From a virus, in IMG/VR virus record IMGVR_UViG_3300025087_000038, positions 62,001 through 126,000 of that record: 64,000 nt of DNA. One strand, written 5' to 3'. Positions 15,257 through 22,595 of the stretch are shown here, one piece after another. Both the position numbers and the translations under genes were made by a program. A model generated the notes under the pieces. It was not told the origin of the DNA. It saw only the letters and a program-made list of their open reading frames with translations, and did no database searches. Every line of letters starts with the position of its first letter. Within the stretch, counting starts at the first letter, position 1.

Positions 15257-15748
15257 ATGATACCAGAAATACAATTAGATGAAGAAACAAAAGAACTAGC
15301 AAAAGTAAAAAGTTGGCAAATAGACTGGATACAAGAATTAGAGGGAGAGATACCAATTGATGTAAATGTTACTATAGACCAGGCGCGGAATTTAATGGTC
15401 AAGTTCTGGGCAGCTTGTGGTAACATAATCAATATGAAAGCTGGAATACGAAACTACAAAAATAGTGTTGACCATAGTAAAGATGTAATGTTTATCCAGT
15501 TGAAGATGGTTGCAAAACAAGAAGGAACCAAAGAACTATCGGATGCGGCAAGGATAAGGATAGCAGAATCAGACCCGGTTTATTTGAGCAGATGTCAGGA
15601 GCGAGATAGGGCAGTAGCGTTGTATGAATGGATAGAAGAAAAACTAAAACATATCGAACGTGGGCACTATATGTGTAAGTTTTTAGCTGGTGATATGCAA
15701 GGCGATATGAATAGGACACCTGGTATAGAAGTAGGAAAGAATGGATAA
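15257..15748 (+). CDS. UvsY-like recombination mediator candidate
   Basis: A 163-residue, mostly helical protein. The C-terminal half (ALYEWIEEKLKHIERGHYMC) resembles the end of T4-type UvsY (helix, then IKSRGFAIK), the mediator that loads the UvsX recombinase on SSB-coated DNA. The window carries RecA, an OB-like candidate SSB, RuvC-like and SbcCD genes nearby, which fits. The N-terminal half is not diagnostic. The call rests on a short similarity plus context. Confidence 0.5.
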   Translation: MIPEIQLDEETKELAKVKSWQIDWIQELEGEIPIDVNVTIDQARNLMVKFWAACGNIINMKAGIRNYKNSVDHSKDVMFIQLKMVAKQEGTKELSDAARIRIAESDPVYLSRCQERDRAVALYEWIEEKLKHIERGHYMCKFLAGDMQGDMNRTPGIEVGKNG

Positions 15749-15839
15749 AGGGATGAAAGATTGGTTTGATACTTGGGGAACACAATTGATTATTGTAATT
15801 TTGCCCCCCCTTTGTTTTAGCGTTTATACAAATGAATAA
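15741..15839 (+). CDS. possible 32-aa hydrophobic peptide
   Basis: Starts inside the UvsY-like gene with an AGGAAAG site. One hydrophobic stretch (LIIVILPPLCFSVY) spans a run of seven C residues in the DNA. It could be a single-pass peptide, or non-coding. Confidence 0.35.
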   Translation: MDKGMKDWFDTWGTQLIIVILPPLCFSVYTNE

Positions 15840-15880
15840 TGATGCGCATAGAACGGGTAGAAAGGAGGCGATAATAAGAG

Positions 15881-16117
15881 ATGATTAAAATGAATAAGGG
15901 TGTGGTGTTAGGTTTTACTCCGGTAGAGATTATGATAGTCGTTGCAATTATAGGATTGTTCATCGTCACTGATATACTCGGTAGAAGGGAGATAAAAGAA
16001 AAAAGTAGGAACAAACAAGAAAGCGGGGTAACTTACTATGGTAATAGTATAGAAATACGGGTAGACGGAAATAGGTTAGACGGAAAAAGAGTAAAGTTAG
16101 AAATATCTACCAAATAA
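15881..16117 (+). CDS. prepilin-like small protein
   Basis: 78 residues. The N-terminus KGVVLGFTPVEIMIVVAIIG closely follows the type IV prepilin class III signal (G-F-T-L-x-E-x-M-I-V-V-A-I-I-G). It has the +5 Glu after the Gly, but Pro replaces Leu/Ile at +3. A 25-residue charged stretch and a small beta segment follow, too short for a normal pilin. AAAGGAGG precedes the start at some distance; the ATG at 15890 is an alternative. A broken paralog follows. Confidence 0.62.
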   Translation: MIKMNKGVVLGFTPVEIMIVVAIIGLFIVTDILGRREIKEKSRNKQESGVTYYGNSIEIRVDGNRLDGKRVKLEISTK

Positions 16118-16127
16118 AGGAGGAGTA

Positions 16128-16357
16128 ATGAACAAATGATGTACTTTAGTAGAGACTATGGTAGTCGTTGCAATTATAGGATGTCTGGCATTGATATTAG
16201 CACCAGTTGTGCAGAAGGTAGCAACGGGGGGCAAACGGGGTGAATCGCACGGAGTAATAGTTTACCAACGGTAGTAACCGGGTCGGGGCCTGTGCCTATA
16301 ATAGATATTTTTAAAGGGTACACTACAACAAGTGAACAAGAAAGGACACATAAATAA
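16128..16357 (+). pseudogene. disrupted prepilin-like gene
   Basis: After an AAAGGAGGAGTA site the frame reads M-N-K-stop(TGA)-C, then TLVETMVVVAIIGCLALILA, a prepilin-type helix. It ends at a TAG near 16275, and another frame continues PTVVTGSGPVPIIDIF to 16357. The helix-coding DNA has a 21-base identity with the gene before it (15936-15956 and 16162-16182). It is probably a duplicated and decayed copy. Confidence 0.5.
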
Positions 16358-16379
16358 AAAATGGTAAGGGAGGTGAAAA

Positions 16380-16745
16380 ATGGCTAATTTAGATGATTTG
16401 AATATGTTTCTTAAAAAGGACGACTTGAAGGAAGGCGATGAGATAATTTTCTGTAACGCTGGTGAAATAAAAGATATAGATTTCTCTAAAGGGCAAGATG
16501 GTTCTGAAGTAAGGAGAGCTTTTCAAGTATCTGTAGAAGTAGAAGGAAGACCCGGAGAAAAACTTTATACACCCAATTCTACAACAATCCACGCTCTTTC
16601 TGCATCTTGGGGTAAGGATACCGATAGTTGGGTAGGAAAGAAAGGAAGAGTTTCTTTTGTTAAGCAATTAGCTTTTGGAAAATTAACTGACGTGTTAATT
16701 TTACAGCCAGTAGTAATAGTACCTTCAACAGCTCCTACAACATAA
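16380..16745 (+). CDS. small OB-like protein, possible ssDNA-binding
   Basis: 121 residues with a GGGAGGTG site. It is strand-rich (DEIIFCNAGEIKDIDFSK, RRAFQVSVEVEGR, GRVSFVKQLAFGKLTDVLIL) and contains a WVGK turn, like small phage OB-fold proteins. Its place just before RuvC-like and RecA genes suggests a ssDNA-binding role, which is inference. There is no acidic C-terminal tail as in typical SSB. Confidence 0.45.
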   Translation: MANLDDLNMFLKKDDLKEGDEIIFCNAGEIKDIDFSKGQDGSEVRRAFQVSVEVEGRPGEKLYTPNSTTIHALSASWGKDTDSWVGKKGRVSFVKQLAFGKLTDVLILQPVVIVPSTAPTT

Positions 16746-16751
16746 GGAAAA

Positions 16752-17219
16752 ATGGTTACTTTAGGACTTGATGTTTCAACAGTGGCGGTTGGTTGGGCTT
16801 TATGGAAAGATGAAGTAGGAATAGAAGGGACAGGGATGATTGAGTTTGATAAAAAGTCATCCCTACCTTCTAAACTTAGATATGCTAATAGCTATTTTCA
16901 GCATTTGTATGAAACCTTGAAACCGGATAAGGTAGTAATGGAAGATTCTTATTTTTCTTTCAACATTAAAACATTAAAGGTTTTGTGCATGGTTCAAGGG
17001 GCAGTTTTAAGTAGCTGGAACGGTGAGAATGTAATACTTGTAAATGCTTCAAGAGCAAGAAAACAATTTGGAATTGAAGGGAAGGGTAAGGGACAAGGAA
17101 GAATGAAAAGGGAAGAAGTAAAAAAAGTAGTAAAAGAAAAAATAAAAGAAAAATTTGGAATTGAAATACAAAACGATGACATAGCAGACGCCATCGTTTT
17201 AGCTTGTTATAAGGAGTAG
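16752..17219 (+). CDS. RuvC-like Holliday junction resolvase
   Basis: 155 residues with the RNase H-like RuvC plan: LGLDVSTVAVGWA with the first catalytic Asp (~residue 6), VVMEDSYFS with the Glu (~62), and the C-terminal NDDIADAIVLA Asp pair (~145). Enzymes of this family cut four-way junctions and branched DNA. It lies 2 bases before recA and is probably translated with it. Similar phage resolvases process replication intermediates before packaging. Confidence 0.8.
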   Translation: MVTLGLDVSTVAVGWALWKDEVGIEGTGMIEFDKKSSLPSKLRYANSYFQHLYETLKPDKVVMEDSYFSFNIKTLKVLCMVQGAVLSSWNGENVILVNASRARKQFGIEGKGKGQGRMKREEVKKVVKEKIKEKFGIEIQNDDIADAIVLACYKE

Positions 17220-17221
17220 AA

Positions 17222-18247
17222 ATGTTAGAAGATACTCTAAAAGCTTTGGAAAAGAAATTCGGAAAAGGAACTATTTGTATAGCTAGTCAAATGCTAGGAA
17301 CAACTTTAGAAAGAGAGAGTACGGGTTCTTTAGCTTTGGATATTGAAACTGGAGGGGGATTTCCTAAGGGGCGAGTAGTTGAAATCTACGGCGACGAAGC
17401 AAGTGGGAAGACATCTTTAGCATTATTAACGGTAGCAGAGATGCAAAGGAAAAGTGGTAAGGTAGTTTGGGTAGACGCTGAAGGAACCCTTGATAGACCT
17501 TGGGCAAAAACTTTAGGGGTGGATTTGGATAAGTTATATCTTTCTGTTCCGGAAACTGGTGAAATAGCTTGCGATGTTTTGGATTCAGTAGTAAGGTCTG
17601 GAGATTGTAGTTTAGCTGTTTTAGATAGTGTAGCAGCGCTTATTCCTGTAAGTGATGTAGAAAAGTCTATGGTAGATGATCCTGAAAGATTAGGCGAACG
17701 TGCAATGATGGTAAATAGGTTAGTAAGAAAACTTCAAAGCGCTTTAAACATAAGAACTGGCGAAGATAGATTACCCAACAACTGTATAGTAATTTTTATA
17801 AACCAAATAAGAGAAGCAATTGGCATTTATGGGAACCCCGAATTTACTCCTGGTGGAAGAGGTAAAGATTTTTCATACAGTATAAGACTTCACATAAGAA
17901 GAGGTGATTGGATAGAATTAGGCAAAGGAAATGAAAAAGAAAGAATAGGTTATACCGTTAAATTTAGAACTACTAAAAACAAAACATACCCCCCACATAG
18001 AGTGGGGGAGTTTGATTTTTACTTTAAAGGTGATAAGGCTGGAAAAATAGATAAAACGAAAGAGGTAATGATTTACTCAATTTTATATGGACTAATTGAA
18101 CAAGCCGGCGCATTTTATACAATTGGAGAAGAAAAAATTCAAGGAAAAGAAACTGTAAAAACTTATCTAGATAGTAAACCAGAACTAGTAGAAAAGTTGA
18201 AAAAAGATTTATGTAGTATAATCTTTAAAGAAAGCGGAGTAAAATGA
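17222..18247 (+). CDS. recA: RecA recombinase
   Basis: 341 residues. Walker A GDEASGKTS is near residue 57, Walker B LAVLDSVAALIP near 134, and FINQIREAIGIYGNPEFTPG with the L2 region near 195. An N-terminal ALEKKFGKGTI segment matches bacterial RecA. It makes nucleoprotein filaments for strand exchange and recombination-dependent replication. It has an AAGGAG site, directly after the RuvC-like gene, and an UvsY-like gene upstream. It is clearly closer to bacterial RecA than to T4 UvsX. Confidence 0.95.
   Translation: MLEDTLKALEKKFGKGTICIASQMLGTTLERESTGSLALDIETGGGFPKGRVVEIYGDEASGKTSLALLTVAEMQRKSGKVVWVDAEGTLDRPWAKTLGVDLDKLYLSVPETGEIACDVLDSVVRSGDCSLAVLDSVAALIPVSDVEKSMVDDPERLGERAMMVNRLVRKLQSALNIRTGEDRLPNNCIVIFINQIREAIGIYGNPEFTPGGRGKDFSYSIRLHIRRGDWIELGKGNEKERIGYTVKFRTTKNKTYPPHRVGEFDFYFKGDKAGKIDKTKEVMIYSILYGLIEQAGAFYTIGEEKIQGKETVKTYLDSKPELVEKLKKDLCSIIFKESGVK
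18213..18223 (+). promoter_or_regulatory. promoter core inside the end of recA
   Basis: GTAGTATAATC with TATAAT at 18217-18222, 21 bases before the next ATG (18244). Identical to the intergenic cores except for the last base. Confidence 0.5.
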
Positions 18248-18504
18248 ACAATCTTCCTAAAGATACTACAATGAACATTTATGCTGAACATGGGGATAAA
18301 GTACAGTTTAAGTACCCAAAAGGTGGGTATGATTCCGATATTACTATTGCGGAAAAATATTTAAAACCAAACGCTGTTTATACGGTAGATTTTACAACTG
18401 TTGGCGGATTTCATACAAGTGTTTATTTACAGGAGTTTTCTAGGGTGCCGTTTAATAGTTGTTTATTTTGTGACGTTAAAAAGAAAGGCAAAATAAGTTG
18501 TTAA
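18244..18504 (+). CDS. small phage protein, 86 aa
   Basis: Overlaps the recA stop (ATGA). GDKVQFKYPKGGYDSD, then KYLKPNAVYTVDFTTVGGFHTSVYL and RVPFNS, resembles a common small SH3-like phage protein of unknown function. The C-terminal tail adds CLFC and a final SC. Confidence 0.6.
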   Translation: MNNLPKDTTMNIYAEHGDKVQFKYPKGGYDSDITIAEKYLKPNAVYTVDFTTVGGFHTSVYLQEFSRVPFNSCLFCDVKKKGKISC

Positions 18505-18809
18505 AAGAATCATATTTAGCTAACATTAAAAAGCTACCTATTGAGGCAGTTAAAATTGTAGTTATAGGGGGACGATCTGTATTAGGGCCTTCTTGGGGAT
18601 TAGTATCAGATTATAAATCTGGAAAAATAGATTGGAATGGGTATACAGAAAGATTTAATAAAGAAATGGATAATGAGAAGTGTCGGGTAGAAATGAAAAG
18701 GATAAGAGAGTTGTCCAAGGACAGAGATGTATTTTTAATTTGTTACGAAGGGGAATATCCTTGTCATAGGTTTTTACTTTTAGATAAGATAAATAACTTA
18801 GGAGATTAA
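18498..18809 (+). CDS. DUF488-like protein
   Basis: 103 residues from a TTG start. The C-terminal part DVFLICYEGEYPCHRFLL matches the DUF488 family, whose Cys-His-Arg core is diagnostic; the enzymatic role of that family is not settled. It overlaps the preceding gene by 7 bases. Confidence 0.65.
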   Translation: MLKESYLANIKKLPIEAVKIVVIGGRSVLGPSWGLVSDYKSGKIDWNGYTERFNKEMDNEKCRVEMKRIRELSKDRDVFLICYEGEYPCHRFLLLDKINNLGD

Positions 18810-18810
18810 A

Positions 18811-19260
18811 ATGAACAATCCTATAACTGTTGTAGCAACTTCAGGGTACTTTGATCCTATACATTCAGGGCACATAGAATTATTTAAAAAAGCAAAAGAA
18901 CTAGGTGATAGGTTGATAGTTATTCTTAATACTGATAAACAATCAAAACTGAAAAAGGGTTTTGTGTTTATGCCACAAGCAGAAAGGAAAAAAATTATAG
19001 AATCAATTCGCTGGGTAGATGAGGTAGTATACTCAATAGACAAAGATACTACGCAATGTAAAACATTGGCGAAACTTAAACCAAATATCTTTGCAAAAGG
19101 TGGTGACCGCTTTGCTGGTGAAATTCCAGAAACACTGGTGTGTAAAAAATTGGGTATAAAAATAGTAGATGGTTTGGGTGGGAAGGTTCAATCGTCCTCA
19201 GATTTATTGTGGGACTTTTATAAGAACTACCATTTCAAGTTACCAGGAGTTATAATATGA
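18811..19260 (+). CDS. cytidylyltransferase-like nucleotidyltransferase
   Basis: 149 residues with the nucleotidyltransferase signature SGYFDPIHSGHIELFKKAKE (HxGH near residue 18) and ESIRWVDEVVYS. This is the pattern of glycerol-3-phosphate cytidylyltransferase and of the adenylyltransferase half of RfaE/HldE. It activates a sugar or alcohol phosphate with CTP or ATP. The final SSDLL is shared with the RfaE group. It may feed the sugar region downstream or help NAD synthesis, but the substrate cannot be read from sequence. Confidence 0.75.
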   Translation: MNNPITVVATSGYFDPIHSGHIELFKKAKELGDRLIVILNTDKQSKLKKGFVFMPQAERKKIIESIRWVDEVVYSIDKDTTQCKTLAKLKPNIFAKGGDRFAGEIPETLVCKKLGIKIVDGLGGKVQSSSDLLWDFYKNYHFKLPGVII

Positions 19261-19508
19261 AACCGGATAAAGAACTAAGTTACAGTAGAACCTTACACTT
19301 ATGTAGTAATGGCCATGACGAGGTTTGTTTTCACGGTGGTGATTGCCCTGTGTGTCACGAGAAAGATCGTAGCAAGGACGAATTACGCGGAATAGGATTC
19401 TTAGAAAGTAGAGTCAGTACGTTAGAATTGGAAATAAAAGAGATTAGGAGTGGCAAAAAAGAGATGCCAAAATGGAAAATAGTGGAATCCCAAAATACCT
19501 TGAAATAA
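19257..19508 (+). CDS. zinc-ribbon plus coiled-coil protein, 83 aa
   Basis: Overlaps the previous gene by ATGA. An N-terminal C-x8-C ... CPVCH cluster could bind zinc, followed by a short coiled coil (LESRVSTLELEIKEIRS). Not recognised. Confidence 0.6.
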   Translation: MKPDKELSYSRTLHLCSNGHDEVCFHGGDCPVCHEKDRSKDELRGIGFLESRVSTLELEIKEIRSGKKEMPKWKIVESQNTLK

Positions 19509-19834
19509 AGATAAAGAAACTGTCTAGGAGTCAAGAACGAAGACTAAAAGTTCAGTTAGACAAAGCAGGAATGCACGCAAGAGTTCAAGCCGGAAGTGGT
19601 AATTTATGGGGCGCAAAAGGGGATGTAAGAACAAAAGATGAATTATGGGAATGTAAAGTAACACGGGGGAAACAAATGGTAGTAAAAGAAGAATGGTTGA
19701 AGAAGATATTTGAAGAAGCAGTAAAAGAAGGTAGAACGCCAAAGATTTGTTTAGAGTTTAAGGGATTTAAACTAATAGGAAATGTAGAAAAGCAATTGAG
19801 GGGACGACTTTCACAGATGGCGATGGTAGAATGA
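19472..19834 (+). CDS. PD-(D/E)XK nuclease, Hjc-like
   Basis: 120 residues. The core reads GAKGDVRTKDELWECKVTRG, giving the Asp and E-x-K of the PD-(D/E)XK fold, preceded by KKLSRSQERR and an Arg/Gly loop as in small archaeal-type Holliday junction or RecB-like nucleases. It lies in the recombination block between recA and sbcD, so it probably trims or resolves branched DNA. It overlaps the gene before it by 37 bases, so the start could be slightly later. Confidence 0.68.
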   Translation: MENSGIPKYLEIKIKKLSRSQERRLKVQLDKAGMHARVQAGSGNLWGAKGDVRTKDELWECKVTRGKQMVVKEEWLKKIFEEAVKEGRTPKICLEFKGFKLIGNVEKQLRGRLSQMAMVE

Positions 19835-19956
19835 AATTTAAGAACTATTTTTTAATAATTTGGAGTTACCTAAATGCCTATATACTAGTTACAAGATGGA
19901 TGTATTGGTGTTTATGGATATCAGCGTGCACAGTTATTTGGAGAGGGCTAAAATGA
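19831..19956 (+). CDS. small Trp-rich membrane peptide, 41 aa
   Basis: Overlaps the nuclease stop (ATGA) and the next start (ATGA). The peptide is hydrophobic with six Trp and many aromatics (FLIIWSYLNAYILVTRWMYW), so one or two membrane passes are likely. The clean ATGA on both sides is the main evidence that it is translated. Confidence 0.55.
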   Translation: MKFKNYFLIIWSYLNAYILVTRWMYWCLWISACTVIWRGLK

Positions 19957-20141
19957 AAATAACCGGTTCTAAATGGGGCCCTACTGCAAATATATTATTT
20001 ATAAAGTGTAACTGTGGCAATACTATTACCCATCCTGTCAACAAATGGGTAGTAAAATGCCCAAAATGTACTAGGATTGGTAATTTACAAGATTTGAGAG
20101 AGGAATATGCGAAAGGAGCAGAAGATGAAAACGGTATTTGA
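19953..20141 (+). CDS. zinc-ribbon protein, 62 aa
   Basis: The start at 19953 uses GGAGAGGG and overlaps the previous stop. CNCG...CPKCTRIG is a compact C-x-C/C-x2-C ribbon. Small phage ribbons like this often contact RNA or transcription proteins, but nothing here identifies a target. Confidence 0.65.
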   Translation: MKITGSKWGPTANILFIKCNCGNTITHPVNKWVVKCPKCTRIGNLQDLREEYAKGAEDENGI

Positions 20142-20475
20142 TAGTAGTGATTTAGGTGAAATGCAAGAAATGGTTAAGGAGTTTATACCGTTTAAAGAGA
20201 GTGAAGTAAGGTATATGCATTTTCCACGACCAGAGAAAGAGGTAAACTTTTTCTCTAAGAAGAGTTGGCTTGCTGAAAAGTTAGGGTGGGATGATAAGCG
20301 ATATAGAATGTTAACTATAGCTCTTGACCACAGTGGCAGGATAGGCATCTCTTTGTGTAGTAAAAAGGACAGGTATAATCGTAGGTTGGGGAATACAATA
20401 GCTGGGAATAGGTTAAGGGATTTTGATAAGATATTGGAAAGGGAAAAGGGTAGAAATGAAAGTAATAAAGTATAA
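20125..20475 (+). CDS. hypothetical protein, 116 aa
   Basis: The ATG at 20125 follows AAAGGAGC; an in-frame ATG at 20107 lacks a site. It is a mixed charged protein (KEVNFFSKKSWLAEKLGWDD, then ALDHSGRIGISL), not recognised. It overlaps both neighbours. Confidence 0.6.
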   Translation: MKTVFDSSDLGEMQEMVKEFIPFKESEVRYMHFPRPEKEVNFFSKKSWLAEKLGWDDKRYRMLTIALDHSGRIGISLCSKKDRYNRRLGNTIAGNRLRDFDKILEREKGRNESNKV

Positions 20476-20761
20476 AGTAGAGGTGTTTGAAGGTACTATG
20501 GATTGGGTTCATGGTATGGGGCAATGGATAGACGAAATATTTATACCAGAAAAGAAGTTGTGTTTTAATGCTATAAAAGGGCTGAATATATTTGGGGCCG
20601 AAATATCAAGAGCTACAAGGGACAAACAAGAAATAGAAATACCTGATGAGATAGCGAGAAGCTTAGGTATGCTTTTAAAGGTTACGGAAGAAATAAACAA
20701 AGAAAAAGAAACTCTGTTACAGGAAATAAAGAAAAAGAAAATATTGGAGGATAACAAATGA
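20456..20761 (+). CDS. hypothetical protein with C-terminal coiled coil
   Basis: 101 residues from the ATG at 20456, preceded by AAAGGG. An N-terminal strand region (VIKYKVEVFEGT) is followed by a long Lys/Glu helix (VTEEINKEKETLLQEIKKKK). It ends on ATGA with the next gene. Confidence 0.6.
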   Translation: MKVIKYKVEVFEGTMDWVHGMGQWIDEIFIPEKKLCFNAIKGLNIFGAEISRATRDKQEIEIPDEIARSLGMLLKVTEEINKEKETLLQEIKKKKILEDNK

Positions 20762-21030
20762 CTAGAATTATTCCTTTTAACAAAGAATGTAGAGAAAGGT
20801 TTGCTTGTGATATAAACAGTTGGGCAAGATTTAATTCCCGACATCCAGAATCATATGGTAGCATAAGACAAGATGAGATGAGGTTGATACTTTCCTTGTT
20901 GGGGGTTGCGTTTAATCGGGAACTTTATGGTAGTAGGGAAGGATTCCGCAAGTTTTGTAATTTAATGGGATTTGACTATAAGGTTTTAACTTCTTACCAG
21001 AAGAGTTACAAAAAGGGGGGGAAAGCGTGA
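20758..21030 (+). CDS. hypothetical protein, 90 aa
   Basis: Sits directly before sbcD and overlaps it. It is helical and basic (RQDEMRLILSLLGVAFNREL). Not recognised. A GGAGG site lies in the preceding gene end. Confidence 0.6.
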   Translation: MTRIIPFNKECRERFACDINSWARFNSRHPESYGSIRQDEMRLILSLLGVAFNRELYGSREGFRKFCNLMGFDYKVLTSYQKSYKKGGKA

Positions 21031-22115
21031 AATTTATACACACAAGCGATTTTCATTTAAGTAAGAACCTACGGTTACAGGATTACGTAAAATCGTTAAC
21101 CCAAATTCGGGATTTTGCTATAACAAATAAAGTAGAATTTGTCATTGTATCAGGGGACATTTATGATAAACACACTCCTGATAACGAAGCACGAGTAGTA
21201 TTTAAACAATGGTTGTATGATTTAATGAAGGCAAACATTTTCATTTTTATTTTACTTGGCACACATGATGAGGCAAACGTAGCCCATGCTTTACAGGACA
21301 TAAACATTTACGGGTTTAAAAACATAGTGCTGATGGACAAAGTAGACATCTATAACGTTGATTGGAATGGGTGTAAGTTATCATTTTTAGCAGTTCCACA
21401 TGTATCAAAAGGTAAAGTAAGTAATCCACAACAATACATTATAGAAAAAATACAAGAACTAAAAGGAAAACTGACTGAAGATAGGTTTAATATTTTTACA
21501 GGACATTTTACTACTACCGGTGCTTTAAACTCTTCTGGGTATAGTTTAGATAAGTTTGATGAGGTAGTGGTACCCAAAGAGTTGTTGATTGACACTATTT
21601 TTAACTATGTAGCTTTGGGACATATCCATAAAGAACAAACATTATGTATGGAACCCCCGGTGATTTACGCTGGTGGGATAGAGAGAAAAGACTTTGGGGA
21701 ACGGGATAACCATCCGCAGTTTGTTTACTATTTTCAGAATTTCGATGGTAGTTATGACATACAATATCATCCCTTACAGGTTAGACCCATGCGGCAATGG
21801 AATATCAATGAAGGGGATAGTTTACCAATTTGTGAACCAGGAGAAATAGTAAAACTGATAATAAAGGTAAAAAAGGAACGGGTGAAGAATATTTGTATAC
21901 CGGAAATAGTTTCACAAATGAAGATGAGGGGTGCTTATAGTGCAGATGTAGAATTAGATATAGAAAAAACATTAGAAACTGAATCAGAAATAAAACTAAA
22001 AGACAACTGGTCTTGGGGCGACTTGTTACGGCAATGGTTAGAAAAAGAGTATAAAGGAAATATAAGCGTGGAAGAAATAACCAAAGAATTGGTAACAATA
22101 ACTGAGGAGAAATGA
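21027..22115 (+). CDS. sbcD: SbcD/Mre11-like nuclease (gp47-like)
   Basis: 362 residues, GTG start after AAAGGGGGGG. Metallophosphoesterase motifs in order: HTSDFHL (D-x-H), VSGDIYDKHTPD (GD), LGTHDE (an atypical form of GNH[DE]: Asn is replaced by Thr), GHFTT and ALGHIHKEQ (GHxH). This is the nuclease subunit of the SbcCD/Mre11-Rad50 complex, equal to T4 gp47. It pairs with the SbcC gene two small genes downstream and processes DNA ends for recombination-dependent replication. Confidence 0.9.
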   Translation: MKFIHTSDFHLSKNLRLQDYVKSLTQIRDFAITNKVEFVIVSGDIYDKHTPDNEARVVFKQWLYDLMKANIFIFILLGTHDEANVAHALQDINIYGFKNIVLMDKVDIYNVDWNGCKLSFLAVPHVSKGKVSNPQQYIIEKIQELKGKLTEDRFNIFTGHFTTTGALNSSGYSLDKFDEVVVPKELLIDTIFNYVALGHIHKEQTLCMEPPVIYAGGIERKDFGERDNHPQFVYYFQNFDGSYDIQYHPLQVRPMRQWNINEGDSLPICEPGEIVKLIIKVKKERVKNICIPEIVSQMKMRGAYSADVELDIEKTLETESEIKLKDNWSWGDLLRQWLEKEYKGNISVEEITKELVTITEEK

Positions 22116-22336
22116 AAATAATCTTATATAATGGACTAAAGTATTCTATAGGTTTGCCAATATTGGTAGGTGTTACTTTAGCGGGCCTTTTAGGTCTATT
22201 TATTATTATAGTGGGAACATATCTCGGAATGCTTATAGGTATAGTTGCCCGCGAAGATTATATATGCTGTGAGGATTTGAAGGACTTTTTGGAACCTTTC
22301 TTGGAAATTTGGGCGCCAATAACGGAGGAGGTATAA
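22112..22336 (+). CDS. membrane protein, 74 aa
   Basis: Overlaps sbcD by ATGA. One long or two short hydrophobic helices (LPILVGVTLAGLLGLF, IIIVGTYLGMLIGIV) precede an acidic cytosolic-looking tail with a CC pair. It is inserted between the two SbcCD subunits. Confidence 0.6.
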   Translation: MKIILYNGLKYSIGLPILVGVTLAGLLGLFIIIVGTYLGMLIGIVAREDYICCEDLKDFLEPFLEIWAPITEEV

Positions 22337-22337
22337 T

Positions 22338-22595
22338 ATGTTCTGGAAAAAGAAAAAAGTTGTTGATCCAATAGAAAAATTAGAGGTAATTAGTAAGATT
22401 GGTCCTTTAAAAATATATGGAATGACATTTAAGTACGACGATCTATCCTGGTGTGAACTTATGGGAAAATCCGAAGATGGACAGTGGTGGGAACTTGCTA
22501 CTATAGGATATATAGGGAAGAACAAAGTAGAATTTCATAGAATGAATATAAAAATAGAAAAGTTATTAGAGGAAAAGTTAAATGGATCTACATAA
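22338..22595 (+). CDS. hypothetical protein, 85 aa
   Basis: Has a GGAGGTATAAT site in the preceding gene end and overlaps sbcC by 14 bases. Basic start (MFWKKKKVV), then a strand-rich middle with WCELMGKSEDGQWWELA. Not recognised. Confidence 0.58.
   Translation: MFWKKKKVVDPIEKLEVISKIGPLKIYGMTFKYDDLSWCELMGKSEDGQWWELATIGYIGKNKVEFHRMNIKIEKLLEEKLNGST

Noticed and set aside
16128-16145. TGA read as glycine or tryptophan in the second prepilin-like frame
   Set aside because: TGA is used as a normal stop at many ATGA overlaps in the window (for example the ends of folE and recA), so genome-wide recoding does not fit. A local mutation is simpler.
16297-16302. TATAAT before the OB-like gene as another phage promoter
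   Set aside because: The flanking bases (GCCTATAATAG) do not match the GTAGTATAATA core and it lies inside pseudogene remains.
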